From: Nemania diffusa
Lineage: Eukaryota; Ascomycota; Sordariomycetes; Xylariales; Xylariaceae
NCBI GenBank assembly: GCA_038501195.1
Contig: JBBPUQ010000002.1
Coordinates: forward strand, 992,001 to 1,056,000
Direction: 5' to 3'
Length of the DNA stretch: 64,000 nucleotides
Shown: piece by piece, positions 1 through 10,626 of the stretch
Numbering within the stretch: position 1 is the stretch's first letter
Layout of the letters: each line of letters opens with the position of its first letter
Position numbers and translations under genes: made by a program
The notes under the pieces: generated by a model
Seen by the model: only the letters and a program-made list of their open reading frames with translations
What the model was told of the DNA's origin: nothing
Databases searched by the model: none

Positions 1-982
1 CTCACCGCCACCTACCAGGTCTCGGCTGAGGGGTTTCAGCGCACGCGAACAGACTCTTTCCCTGATGGCGTCGCCCGCGTAGAGATTCCCCAATTCCTTG
101 ATGCGGCAGTGTCTGTCGTCGAGGAGGTCAGGCAGCCCGCGACAAAGATTGCCTTGAGCCTGGGGCCGTACGGTGCTGTAATGACGCCCAGCCAGGAGTA
201 CAGTGCCCAGTATGACGATGAACACAATTCAGTTGAGAAGCTGTTCCATTGGCACGCAGACCGCCTAAGTCTGTTTTCTGGTGTTCCGCGGCTGGATAAT
301 CGGATTGATTTTCTTGCCTTTGAAACTGTTCCCCGGCTTGATGAAATACTTGCTATACGGAGGCTTACTACGCTTCTAGCTTCACGGTCCACGGATGCGG
401 CCGTTGCCGGCCCACTTGAGAAAACTCCATACTGGATATCTTGCGTGTTTCCAGGTGATGGCCAATCTCTCCCAGATGGCAGCAGTGTTAACCAAGTAAT
501 CCGTGCTCTACTAAGTGTAGAACACGCGGGCGATCCTCCGTGGGGTATCGGTATTAACTGTACCAAAATAGCTGAGCTCCCTCAGTTGATCAAGGCGTAT
601 GAAACCAGCGTGAGACTTCTAGAAGAGGATGGTCATCTTCGCTCTTGGCCAAGCTTACTCTTGTATCCGGATGGAACAAATGGCGAGGTTTACGATACCG
701 TCACTAAGACATGGAGGCTACCCAAAGGACTAAAGAGTGCCACCAAGGAGGTAAGTAGCCAATCGCCTACCCTATATCTGGTTCATGACTGTGTCTGGTA
801 CGATGACGGCTGATACTGGCAACTCGGCTTCCCTATAGTATTCATGGGAGCAGCAACTTTACAATATCGTCACTCAAGCCCAGGGCCGCGGCTGCTGGCG
901 TAGCATCGTTGTTGGCGGATGCTGCAAAGCCACCCATATGGACATATCGAGGCTTCGTGCTCAAGTTCTCCGAGACTCTTGA
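1..982 (+). CDS. Homocysteine S-methyltransferase, 5' end cut by window
   Basis: This enzyme moves a methyl group from S-methylmethionine or S-adenosylmethionine to homocysteine to make methionine in the cytosol (yeast Mht1/Sam4 family). The reading frame is open from base 1, with no start codon in the window, so the N-terminus lies upstream. Exon 1 ends at 750; the intron 751-838 starts GTAAGT and ends TATAG; exon 2 runs 839-982 with phase kept. The first visible residues contain TATYQVS, typical of the family near the first zinc region. GINCT (about 542-556) matches the conserved G-x-NC zinc cysteine motif, and exon 2 holds GGCCKATH, the paired zinc cysteines. The two zinc-site motifs make the family call firm. 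The gene looks intact at its 3' end. Which methyl donor it prefers cannot be told from this part. Confidence 0.9.
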
Positions 983-1875
983 ACTAAGATTGCACCGGCA
1001 AGTAGCCACATACATACTACGTTGTATCTAGGTAAGCCGAAAGCAGGTTACTGTTCAACGGTGGGTCAACACACGAGCCTCTCACTACACAAACACCCAC
1101 ATAGCCCATGATTACGTACAGTATTGTACAGGCTACCTGTATCAAGCTAACCAGCTGTGATTAGTAGGCTCTGAGATTCGACAAAACTTCTGTTGCAGTG
1201 ATAAAAAATAAACTTGTACTGTGTTCTAGTCAACCTAGTAATAGCAACCGAGCTGTTCGTGCTTGCGTTCGTTCTCATCATCGATCGGACTGACGGCTAT
1301 GTCCACAATCGACCTCACGGCGGCGACTAGCTGAATCTAGCCTAGCTTGTAGCCGTCTGCCTCTTGTTGCTTTTAATGTGTGTATGACTTCACTGATAGT
1401 GACCGACTACTTCTTACCCTCAGTGTCACCCTTACCATTGTCTTCGGTCAGCATCGAAACGGGCATCAAAATGCAACTGCGACAGTGCGATATGTATCCT
1501 ATCTTGGGATCTTTGCCATGTTGATCATTGCCAAGTTTACTTCCCACTCCTCCTCCTTTGATAGCTGTTGCTAGTTCAACCCGCTGTTCATTAGCACCCA
1601 CATACTGTACCACACACCCCTCATCATGATCCCTGCTGCTGCGGCCCTACCGATTCAGATGCGTACTACCTTACCGTTACGATACACCCTGGCCGCACAA
1701 GCCGTTGTCTTTGCTATGCTTACAGCCATGTGGTGATTGGGCAGGCTAGCGTTTTCAGAGAACCTCAGCTTCGCAAAGGGCTTTGTCTCTCCGGCCCCGT
1801 GCTTTTGTTGCGTGGTGCCAGTTCGGCGGCCAACACACTTGGCATATATAAACCTGAATAGAGTAACCAGACTCC
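983..1875. other. Intergenic, nothing recognised
   Basis: I see no coding frame with family resemblance and no clear repeat here. The short open frames near 1380-1600 lie on both strands and look like chance. Confidence 0.5.
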
Positions 1876-1994
1876 ACGTACGACCATACCCACTGGAGAA
1901 CTCGGGATCCCGTCCGCTCTCCCATAGATAAGCCGGTGAGGGCCAAATCAGTAGTTGGGTCGGTGACGACCAGCGAATCCTTGGTGTTGTACGT
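1876..1994 (+). rRNA. 5S ribosomal RNA gene
   Basis: This 119-nt stretch reads as a full fungal 5S rRNA. It contains the block GATCCCGTCCGCTCTCCCAT and the conserved 3' block AGTAGTTGGGTCGGTGACGA. The ends ACGTACGACC and GGTGTTGTACGT pair to form helix I, and the G at position 3 is matched by a compensating C in the 3' strand, which argues for a functional fold. A TTTTT run follows directly, as expected for RNA polymerase III termination; internal A, IE and C boxes lie in the body. It stands alone, as in many Pezizomycotina where 5S genes are dispersed outside the rDNA array. Truncated relatives lie at 31537-31595 and 33763-33780. Confidence 0.95.
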
Positions 1995-2449
1995 TTTTGT
2001 TATTTTTTTATATATATTAGTGTTGCGTACAATATATACCGTTAATACTGCCAGGAGTATTAACGGCGTCGTTTTTCCTCCGTCACAATTAGCTTACGCG
2101 ATTTTCGCACTGCTTCAGGCTTCTCTCCTTTGGTTGCAGTATGGCATGCGCGGTATGAGGCCGACTGTAATAATGCTATAGGCGAGAGGGAGCATTTGCT
2201 GTAGAGCTGAAAACGGGGATCAGAGCCCTAGCATGTTTGATCGAAGTGCGGAATACTTGACATATTAGAGGCACTTTGGTTGAAGTTTCGATAGGGGAAC
2301 ATCTCTAACCCCTATCTATTAACCCATAAGCGTAAACTTAACTTTACTATCTTTCTGGGTGTGCTAATCACCGTTCGTACAGTTGCACGGCAGAGATGAA
2401 AATCGAGAAAAATTACGAGAACATCATCTCGAATAACAAGGCATCAATG
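1995..2449. other. Intergenic between 5S gene and glycosyltransferase
   Basis: AT-rich just after the 5S terminator, then unremarkable; it would hold the 3' end of the minus-strand glycosyltransferase transcript. No other feature recognised. Confidence 0.5.
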
Positions 2450-4261
2450 TCAATCCTCCTTGGTCTCATTCCCTGCCCTCTTCCTGATAACATACCAATC
2501 CTTGTCCGGCCAAAACAGACCCCAAAATGCCGCCCAACCGGATACAAGCACTGACATAGGGGCGAGAATCAACGAAACAAGTTGAGTGTAAACCATCCCC
2601 CGCAACGGCAAGCCCGCGTCGATATCCTTCCACCCAATCAGTTAAAGGTATGTCTAAGTAAGGCAGAACCCGATCGACTTACCTGAATCAAAAGAGTCAT
2701 CATCATAATGGCCTGAGGAACAGCAGCATCCAAGCACAAAAAATAGAAGAACCACATAGGACGTGGTGTTTTATCAACGTAGTCCAGTAGAATACTGCTC
2801 ATCGTCATTAGAAATGGGAAGTTTAGGAAGACGGATATTGGTTTGAAGTGCATACTAAAGCGGCCAAAAGAGGTTCCAGGCGCACGATAAAGCCTCCAAA
2901 GTTCCGGAAAGTCGACCCAATCTTGACATGCCTGTATACCAGCGCCGTCGTTGGCGAATAAAATCCTTAATGGACTCAGGCGACATCTCCCTAGCAATAG
3001 CAGGAACCCAGCCGAAACGGTAGCCCTTATCCTTTGCCTTTAGAGGCGAATTCGGAGTTAGCATTTGCTATTTCATAAAGCGACGGATCTGATCCTTACC
3101 CCAAGGAGAAACCAGTAGTCTTCAGTCAAGGAATCCGTATCCCATGTAACAGCGTTCTCGACAATCCCACGAACGAGAAGAAAGCCGCCGTGAACGCCCA
3201 GGGCTATGTAGTTGCGATAATTCGCCAGACCTGGTACTCGAAACCAATCATCTTGAAGGCGGAGCATATCACCAACAGCCGTGAGGGCGTTATTGTAATA
3301 CCCTGGGAGGTTATAATGTATAACACCCTTATAGACCTATTAGTACTTGCATTTTCAACAAGATGTGCCGCTGGGGCGTACCGTTCCGACATCTTTATCA
3401 CCCTGTCTTGTTATAAAGTCTACGCAAGTTCTCACTAGGTATTCGTCAATTGCTGTCTCCTCATCAATGTGAAGGACCCAGTCGTCGTCTTTTATTTCCA
3501 GGTTGATCCGAAACCATTCCAATGATCGAGCCTTATACTTCGCTTTCGAGGGCTGGAACTCCGTTTGTGTACCATGAACCTTCACGCTGCGTGGGAGATC
3601 GTTGAACCTGCTGACTTTGGTTTCTTCAGTGAGTACGTGGAAGGAGATACGCGGATCGATAGAGCTATAACAGCCCTGTGCAGCGCGCACGGATTGCTTG
3701 ACAATCTGGATTTCCATATAATGTCAGTTTGGTGAAGCGGGCCTCTGACTGTGAACCCTTTGGAATGTACCTCCACGTTGTCTCCCTTCGTGACCAGGCA
3801 GATTAGCAATCTCGTGAAGGACCGCTTGATCGGTTGGTTTCGCAGCCAGAGCGGCCTAGAGGGCCAGAGCATGAAGAATATACCCATGAACGACATAGGT
3901 CGTGTGGGTCCTATAAGAACTGGGGGACAAAGTGGAAATTAGTCAGGTCTGAGAAAATCCAGTGAAGGTTTGTTCATACTCAACCATCGAATCGGATGCA
4001 CGTTCCGTGTCACCACGTTGTCGACTCTGATGTGAAGCCAACTTCGAGGACTGCCGTAAATGAACTGCGAGTAAGCTACAGAGGGAATAAGTAATGATGC
4101 GCGGCCGCCCTTGCCCCATATTGGTAACCACTTGACTTACCTAGGTAAAAAAAGCTGGTTACAACCGGGAAGATGAGCCAGAAATATGTCGCCCATCTCA
4201 TAATCAACCGAGAGCGGTTTTGATGCCACGCTCGCGTATCAGAACGTGGTCGTTCGGCCAT
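2450..4261 (-). CDS. Egghead-like GT2 glycosyltransferase, one-base frame break
   Basis: A membrane glycosyltransferase of family 2, closest by eye to the egghead/BRE-3 beta-mannosyltransferase type. My model has seven exons on the minus strand: 4261-4141, 4075-3980, 3919-3771, 3705-3382, 3336-3100, 3037-2683 and 2626-2450. Introns have good ends, several with CTGAC or CTAAT branch sites. Two N-terminal membrane stretches precede the catalytic part: CLVTKGDN at the start of the GT-A fold, DDDWVLHIDEET as the metal-binding D-x-D region, LTEDYW with the acceptor-site ED, and QRRRWYTG as the Q-x-x-RW motif. More membrane segments follow. Exon 6 is 355 nt, one base over a multiple of three, although both flanking introns need phase 0: frame is lost between RRRWYTGMSRLG and SVFLNFP. 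No splice pair repairs this without losing the conserved W. It is therefore a recent pseudogene or a sequence error. Sugar substrate unknown. Confidence 0.75.
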
Positions 4262-6161
4262 CTTCGGCTCGAGGATACTATTGTCTTCACACGGTGATCA
4301 GTTGCCAACCGTCATTGCAATGGTTCAATTTAGTATCGGCTGCGTCTCGAATATTAACTGAAGGAGCTGAAGCGGTTATAAAGGAAAGTCTATAATCTGA
4401 ATTTCAGGTTAGTTGCACAAAATCAATCAATACGCATAAGGAATTTTATATTAAAAAGACATGGATTGAGTATCAAGGTCAAAAAATCACCAATATGTAT
4501 ACATATATATATATACGTACAATAATACGTAGCTAATTGCGTGGGATGGCCTATAGTGTTTGCTACCCAGGCTTTGCTACCAATTTCGGTATTATTTGAC
4601 GATTAGAGGGAGAACAGAGGTTCCTTGTAGTCCAGTGCTGACGAGGGAATGGTTACGGACTAATAAAGGATTGCCAGGTCAGTAGGGTGTAAGAAACAAC
4701 CTAAACGTGACATTGTAGTCTTCCTCGTATTAGGTCCTTATATACACCGCTACATGGCCATAAGTCAGCACGGGCTTAGTATGTGCCACTTTATCGTGGA
4801 GTACACACCAACGTCGCATTTTCTTACTAGATATGGTAGTCATAAGTCAGAGGCAGCTTAGTATATGCCACTCTATAGTAGGAATACGAACTAGCTTCGT
4901 ATTTTATCTTACGAGATATAGTTGTCATTAGTGTGTGGGTTAAATTTCCAAGGGGCAATGGCCGCTCCAAGATATGTGAGAGACAGAAATAAACCGGGGG
5001 AGGTTTTAGAATGCAGTCTAGATTACAGGGTTCCTTAATTCCTTAATTTTCCTTGCACTTGCTTAGGAGCTTACGCTGCTGCATTGTTGTCTTCAGAACG
5101 AGACCGCCAAATGACCCGCTGTAGGAGGCACGTTAGGGATCTGAATTTTGGACTGGGGCGACAAGAAGATAGCGATAATAATACTTTCACAAAATGGTCC
5201 GGTCTGTACCTTTTGTGGCGACAGGCCATGGGCCGATTCCAACATTGATAAACTTAAAGCTGACGTGAGAGAATGTGTTAGAAATAAACTTTTAAAAAAA
5301 GAAAAAAAAAGTTTGAATTATATTTTTATTAAAAATATAATTATATATATATATATATATAAAGTTTGAAAATAAAAAGCTTAAAAAAAAACATCTAGCA
5401 AACTTCACTTTAGTATATTCTATAAAATTGTTTTAGCTACACCAGTTTAATTCTACTTGCTAAGCTTTATAGTACACCAGTACGCAAGATGAAACCAGTT
5501 CAATCTACAGAAGCTTAGAGATGCCACTCTACAGCGCGTAGAAACTCGTTAAGAAATGCGGATGATTGTTCTTTCACGCTATTCTTGGTGAAATGAATGG
5601 TAGATGAGTGTTGCATTCAGCCTAATTACATATGAGTGAAGATGGGAAGATTTATTATATCATACACAAACCATGCCATCGGTGCCCTTGATATTGTACA
5701 GGACATGCAGTGACTCTTTAACACAATTCACATTCAACACCTCTCTGATACACGACACACGTAGCTCAATCTCGACGATGAGAAAGCGTTCCCGCGTTGC
5801 ACTTGATCTAGCGCACTCTAAGAACCATACTCATTGAAGTCTGTTTCATTGCTACCGCCAAAGTGAAGTAGTCTAATATAACTAACCTTTACTTCTGCGG
5901 AGTTGGTATTGTAGTAGCTTAGATAGAGACCAACAAAGTCATCAGGTGTTTGAAGACAGAATGCGGCGTGCAACAGTGCTTTAATGAAACGGAAGGAAAA
6001 TCAATATTAATGGAAGTTGCCCAAATTCCAATTGCAGAGGAACTGTGTAGTATTCAGCGTTTAGTGTGTAAGGCCCGAATAAAAGCAAATTGCATTTTGT
6101 AACGTCTTATGACTACTATGAGCTACCTCGCGTTTGGGTCCGCCGAATCTGCCAAAGCTCA
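4262..6161. other. AT-rich intergenic with microsatellites
   Basis: Low-GC DNA with (TA)n runs near 4500-4515 and 5341-5362, A-rich tracts near 5295-5310 and 5384-5392, and the 82-bp duplication listed separately. The open frame at 5148-5369 is mostly low-complexity at its end and matches nothing I know. Confidence 0.5.
4759..4930. repeat. Diverged tandem duplication, 82-bp period
   Basis: Two imperfect copies begin CATAAGTCAG at 4759 and at 4841 and share GCTTAGTAT, TGCCACT and GAGATATA/TAGATATGG-type blocks; a third partial start (CATTAGTGTG) follows at 4926. The copies differ at many sites, so the duplication is old. Confidence 0.65.
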
Positions 6162-6852
6162 TCACTCCTCCTGATTATGGTACTTCTCAAGCCAGTCAAG
6201 ATAGCCGACTAGCTTTGTCCCGTTTACAACCACGTCTTTGGCATCAAGAACGACATACAACATGCGGCCTGGCAGAGTACCGTTGCCGGTAACATTGCGC
6301 CACGCATGCGCTCCGGCGCGATTGATACTAACGTCCCCCTGGCGCATTATTTTCTTCTCCCCAGAGTCCAGCGTCAGCTCGAACTCGCCCTCTATAACAA
6401 CACTATAGTCGATAGTGATGGCACGGTGGAGTGGAGAGCGAACGCCTGGGCCAAAATCTACCATGCGCACAACACTTCCGTTAGGATAGTGCAATGGTGG
6501 CTGTTTATAAGAGTCAGTGCGAGGTGCAACAGAGGTAGATACACAATAACAAAGGCGAGAGTTTCTTTAGGGTCATCGTCAGTATACTCACCTCCTTTTC
6601 CTTAGCATGTTTGATATCGACATCATCATTCAAGTCCACTGGGGTCTCCATAGTGGAGTAGAGAATGTTGGCGATTGCTTGCTGTTCCCCCATGAGAGAA
6701 TGGTGGTCACCACTGTCCGTAGACAGGAAGACAGTCTTACCCTCATTATTGTGGCCAGTGATATGTCGAAAAGTTCGGCGAAGTCCGGGTGCCGGGAAGC
6801 CCTGCGTAATGTATCCAACTGAGGGACCTGCCTCAGATTCTGTTGCGGGCAT
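6162..6852 (-). CDS. Small cupin-domain protein
   Basis: A 199-residue single-cupin protein. Exon 1 is 6852-6592, the intron starts GTGAGT at 6591 and ends ACAG at 6501, and exon 2 is 6500-6162; both exons join in phase 0. The beta-barrel motifs are visible in exon 2: PLHRAITIDYSVVIEGEFEL fits cupin motif 1 (a His near the start and a Glu at the end as metal ligands), and a GDV turn followed by GAHAWRN fits motif 2 with its His. Relatives are widespread in ascomycetes and are usually annotated only as cupin-domain or quercetinase-like proteins; some sit in polyketide clusters as cyclases or isomerases. No signal peptide is seen, so it is probably cytosolic. It is transcribed away from the P450 gene across a 662-bp spacer, so the two might share control. 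Catalytic role unknown. Confidence 0.8.
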
Positions 6853-7514
6853 GGTGACGAGAATTGTTTGGAAGCGATGAAGTCAGTGGAAGGCTCGATA
6901 AGGTCGAAAGCCACGAAAACCTAATATACACTTGGAAGTCGACTACCTACGTGTAATTCTGTGGTCTATTGCAATATGTCATATGGATCCACTTAATGAG
7001 GGGCTTCCAAGACATTCTTTCAGCATTTTTGTATATGTATCCCTTTAAGTGCCGCGGCCGCACCGTGACTTAGAAGTTGAATATGAGGCCCAACTTTATT
7101 TACATACTTACACCTAATGAAACCATTATCCGAGCATCATTTTACACTCTTATTGGGTATAAGGATAAAGCCCGGCCCCGCTATTCCCCTTTTAAAGTCA
7201 CGGTGCGGTCGCGGCAGTCAAAGGGATATACATAGTAGTACAGGGCTCACCTGCAGGCATTTATTGTGACAGAGGGAGGCTACGGAATTCGGTCGTCGGA
7301 TAGATGGGCAACTATAAATAGACAGGCTGGTGTCAAGCAAAATTCTGCTGTCATTCCGTGCGCCTTCCGTGTTATATAGCAGTAGTGTAGGCAGATCCGT
7401 AGCGATTCTTTGTTTGTTCTTGAATAACTTTCCAGCACGCTGCATGTCATCTACTGTAATCTTCAACCTCATCACCCACCCCCGCACCTACTGTTTCCTT
7501 TCGAGTCGACCAAG
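6853..7514. promoter_or_regulatory. Divergent spacer between cupin and P450 genes
   Basis: This gap separates the start codons of two genes that point away from each other, so both promoters must lie here. A 187-bp MITE occupies its middle. No specific regulator site can be named with confidence. Confidence 0.45.
7040..7226. mobile_element. MITE with ~32-bp terminal inverted repeats
   Basis: The left end reads TCCCTTTAAGTGCCGCGGCC and continues GCACCGTGACTT; the right end, on the other strand, reads TCCCTTTGACTGCCGCGACC and continues GCACCGTGACTTT. The two differ at only a few bases over about 32. The element is 187 bp, its core codes for nothing, and it is flanked by TA on both sides (7038-7039 and 7227-7228), the target duplication of Tc1/mariner-type transposases. 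No transposase is in the window, so it is non-autonomous. Confidence 0.85.
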
Positions 7515-9289
7515 ATGGCACTTGCAGCGTCACTGAATTCCGTTTCCACCCTTTTCGTCTCTCTGGTCGCATCTTCTGTAAGACAGCTCCATCGTCGGCA
7601 GACACGGGCGGTACTCATTGTAATCACTGTATAGGTTCTCCTCTATGCGAGTTACCTTATCCTCTTGCATCCGCTGAGAAAATACCCGGGACCATTCCTG
7701 GCCAAGCTTTCCGACTGGTTTTCTGGCTTCCACGCCTTCAAGAAGGATCTGCATCTGGAGATTTTTCAATGCCACCAGAAATACGGTATGATACGCCTAG
7801 AGCCAACGGATAAGGGGTAACTCGTCGACTTAGGCACTCTGACTCTTGCCATGATAGGTCCAGTAGTCCGCTTAGCGCCAAACCGATTAGTTTTCAACAC
7901 TGTCGAGGCATTCCAAGGTTCGTCTGGTCTTATATTGCCACGACTAGCAAACATGCTAAGTTCAATAGACATATATCAGAATAGCCGTGTTTCCAAATCC
8001 TACACATACGCGAACTCCGTCCGGAATAATGTCGATAATGTTTTTACCGCCCGTGATAAAGACGTCCACCGGGCCAAACGAAAAATGATAGCTCCCGCTT
8101 TAACTGAACGTGCTGTGAAGTCTTTCGAACCCTCCATAATGGAACATGTTGCTACATATCTGGGGCAAGTTTTAGAGGCTTCAAAAAACTCCGAGCCCCT
8201 TAACATGACAGAAAAAGCGAGACATCTTGCTTTAGATATTGTTACTGAGCTTAGTTTTGGTTCTCCCTTGAATGTTCAAACAAGCGACGAAAATCGCTTC
8301 GTATCGAAGGCGCTCGCATTTGGGCTATACCGTGGTAACATTTGGCACCACGTGTTCTACCTCTCCCGTCTATGGGCTTATAGTTTTCTTGACTTGCTAT
8401 TCTTCAAGTCTAGGGAGAAGTACTCACGACTGTTAGACAAACTTATACGAGATCGTGTCGCTAGGGGGCCGGATGGAGGGCGCGACTTTTATTCCTTTAT
8501 AACTGAAGGTACTGAGTTAAACGACACAGCCAGAGGGAAAACTGTTTGGTGGGAGGCTCATTTCCTTGTTGTGGCAGGTAAGTTGTGACATGGAGACCCT
8601 TGTATGAACCATTACTGATAGAGAAACGTCTAGGCTCGGACACTACAGCAACAGCAACGAGCGCTACCTTCTTTTACCTTTCTCGAAATCGTGAATGCTA
8701 TAGAAAGCTGGCGCAGGAAGTCCGCTCCAGTTTTGCGAGCGCAGCGGAGATTAAGAGCGGGCCACAATTAGCAAACTGCCGGTATCTTCGGGCTTGTATC
8801 GATGAGTCTCTGCGTATGTCGCCACCAGTTCCTGGAACTCTCTGGAGAAGTCAAGACCCGGACGACAATCAACCTCTCGTGATAGACGGACATGTCATCC
8901 CGAAAGGCACGCTCTTTGGTGTTAGCTCGTACGCCATCCACCACAACGAGGCGTACTTCCCAGATCCATTTGCGTATAAGCCCGAGCGCTGGCTCGAGCC
9001 ACGCACTCCAGGGAAGAAATCCGCGCACGATGCATTTGCTGCCTTCTCGACAGGGCCACGCTCCTGTGCAGGGAAGATCATGGCGTATCTTGAGAGTAGT
9101 CTCATCTTAGCAGAGACATTATGGTATTTTGACTTTGAAACAGCACCCGGCACACTTGGCGAGGTGGGTGCAGCAAAGGGCAGAGAGAGAGTAGGGGAAT
9201 TCCACTTAGAGGATATCTTCACATCAAGACATGACGGCCCCTATTTGGTCTTTCGCCCCCGTAGTGAGCTCTGGAAGGACTTGATCTAG
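7515..9289 (+). CDS. Cytochrome P450 monooxygenase
   Basis: A microsomal haem-thiolate monooxygenase of 512 residues. Exons: 7515-7577, 7635-7785, 7858-7917, 7969-8577, 8634-9289; all four introns have GT..AG ends and keep phase. A hydrophobic N-terminal anchor precedes a proline hinge, LRKYPGPF. The I-helix oxygen-activation motif is AGSDTTATA near residues 294-302, split by the last intron. E-x-x-R is ESLR near residue 351, PERW follows, and the haem loop FSTGPRSCAG sits near 432-441 with Cys about 439. Length and motif order are normal, so the enzyme looks intact. The closest general type is the benzoate-4-monooxygenase-like group of fungal P450s, whose members often act in secondary metabolism or xenobiotic hydroxylation. 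Its substrate cannot be read from sequence. The divergent cupin gene is the only nearby gene that could share its promoter. Confidence 0.93.
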
Positions 9290-10308
9290 CTCACCAACTG
9301 TTCGATTTTGTATCAGATGGAATAGTTGAGTGTGAATGCCGGAATGGCGATGTGTAGCCACCTTGGGGTTATTATAGTATGATTTGAGTATATGATGCCA
9401 CACTCTCGTAGTTAGAAAATCGTGTTGAATTGAATTGCGTTTTATGCTGATACTGGGTAATGAGACAGTGCGTACGACACTGCTACAGGGGGTCATGTTG
9501 ATTAGGTCATCAGGACCCTAGTTTTCTCGTTTTTCTATTTATTAGCTAGAAAGAAGATAGTTTCCTGCGCAGTAGTAGGTAGCACGCGCGCGCGTCATCG
9601 ATGCCTTTGGCATCGGCCGACTAGGCTGTTAGGTAGCCCATATAGGGGTTTGCTACACCAATATTACTTGATTGCTTTACTAGACTACTCGTTTTTATTG
9701 CCTCAAACCTCTAGAAGTGATTTAGATGGCCGTGGCCAGTCCTCTAGAGTGCGTTGTGTGTGTATTGCACGCTTCGTTTCGGTAGTCCAAGTTCCCAATT
9801 GAAAGCTCTAGTCAGTATCCTCCTTAGGAATAAGGTGAGTACCACTGCATTTGACTGAAAAGACTTCAACAGAGAAAAAATAACAAGCACGCTGTTTTCA
9901 TCTGCATCCGGATGAGTGGCCAAAGGTACTGTTAAAAATGTTCATTTCATCACCTCGCAGGTCTTAAGTCAATCTTAACTGCGCAGATTCGTTCTCACTA
10001 CAGCATTATATATACCGAGATACCTACTTCGTACCACGTTAGTAAGTCCTTAACCCAGTCTAACTTGAACACATCACACAACTTTTAAGACTAAATCAGA
10101 TATATGGGCAATAACTTGGTAGGCATTTACCCTCAGAATTAGAAAACTTGACAGTAACAAGAGAAAGCACGGGATGGATCATACAAGCTGCAGATACGGC
10201 TTTATGTACACTACTGGAGCATAATACTACACCTATATACGAAGATAAAAACAATTCCTGATTAAAGCAAGCGTATGCAGCCTTAGCTATGAAGGCATAT
10301 ACTAACTT
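9290..10308. other. Intergenic; alternating CG run and hairpin
   Basis: Contains CACGCGCGCGCG near 9583-9594 and a perfect small hairpin CGATGCC-TTT-GGCATCG at 9599-9615. No gene recognised. Confidence 0.5.
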
Positions 10309-10626
10309 TATAACAGTACACTGGCCGTACTAGGCCTTGCTAGCTATGCCGTTGACTCGTGGAAAGCAGTGGGCAGGAACAACGTCTGGTTACAAGACTA
10401 TTTTCCCAAAAATATATCTGATCTTAGAGTCCTTTTATACAGATACGATATAAATCTCCTTAGAAGCAACTCTCGGAAGTTAATTAAAAACATGGGGAAA
10501 ATGCTCCTTGATTTAGCAACTGCGTTTCAAGCTGACAGTCTAGTACGCCCGGAAATAGAATATACAAGTTTAAAGCTGAGGTCAGCTAGGCTACACGGTC
10601 TGTTATCCTCATCAGGCCCAGCTTAA
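10309..10626 (+). pseudogene. Relic of NLR-type alpha/beta-hydrolase N-domain
   Basis: The frame from 10327 reads GLASYAVDSWKAV then NNVWLQDYFPKNI, RVLLYRYDINLL, SNSRKLIKNMG and LLDLATAFQAD. This order matches the front of the DUF676/SERAC1/LipA-like hydrolase domain in many fungal NACHT or NB-ARC proteins, where one expects an HGLGGHAYDSW-like oxyanion segment, WLRDFLP, ILTYGYDS, and then GHSLGG. Here VH (10312-10317) is out of frame with the next block, the GHSLGG nucleophile elbow is not recognisable after RPEIEY, and the frame stops at 10626. No NACHT or repeat region follows. It is therefore a decayed fragment. Only about 100 codons remain. Confidence 0.6.

Noticed and set aside
5148..5369. 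Open frame of 73 codons in AT-rich DNA
   Set aside because: Its end is built of AAA/ATA runs and the start has no family resemblance; likely chance.
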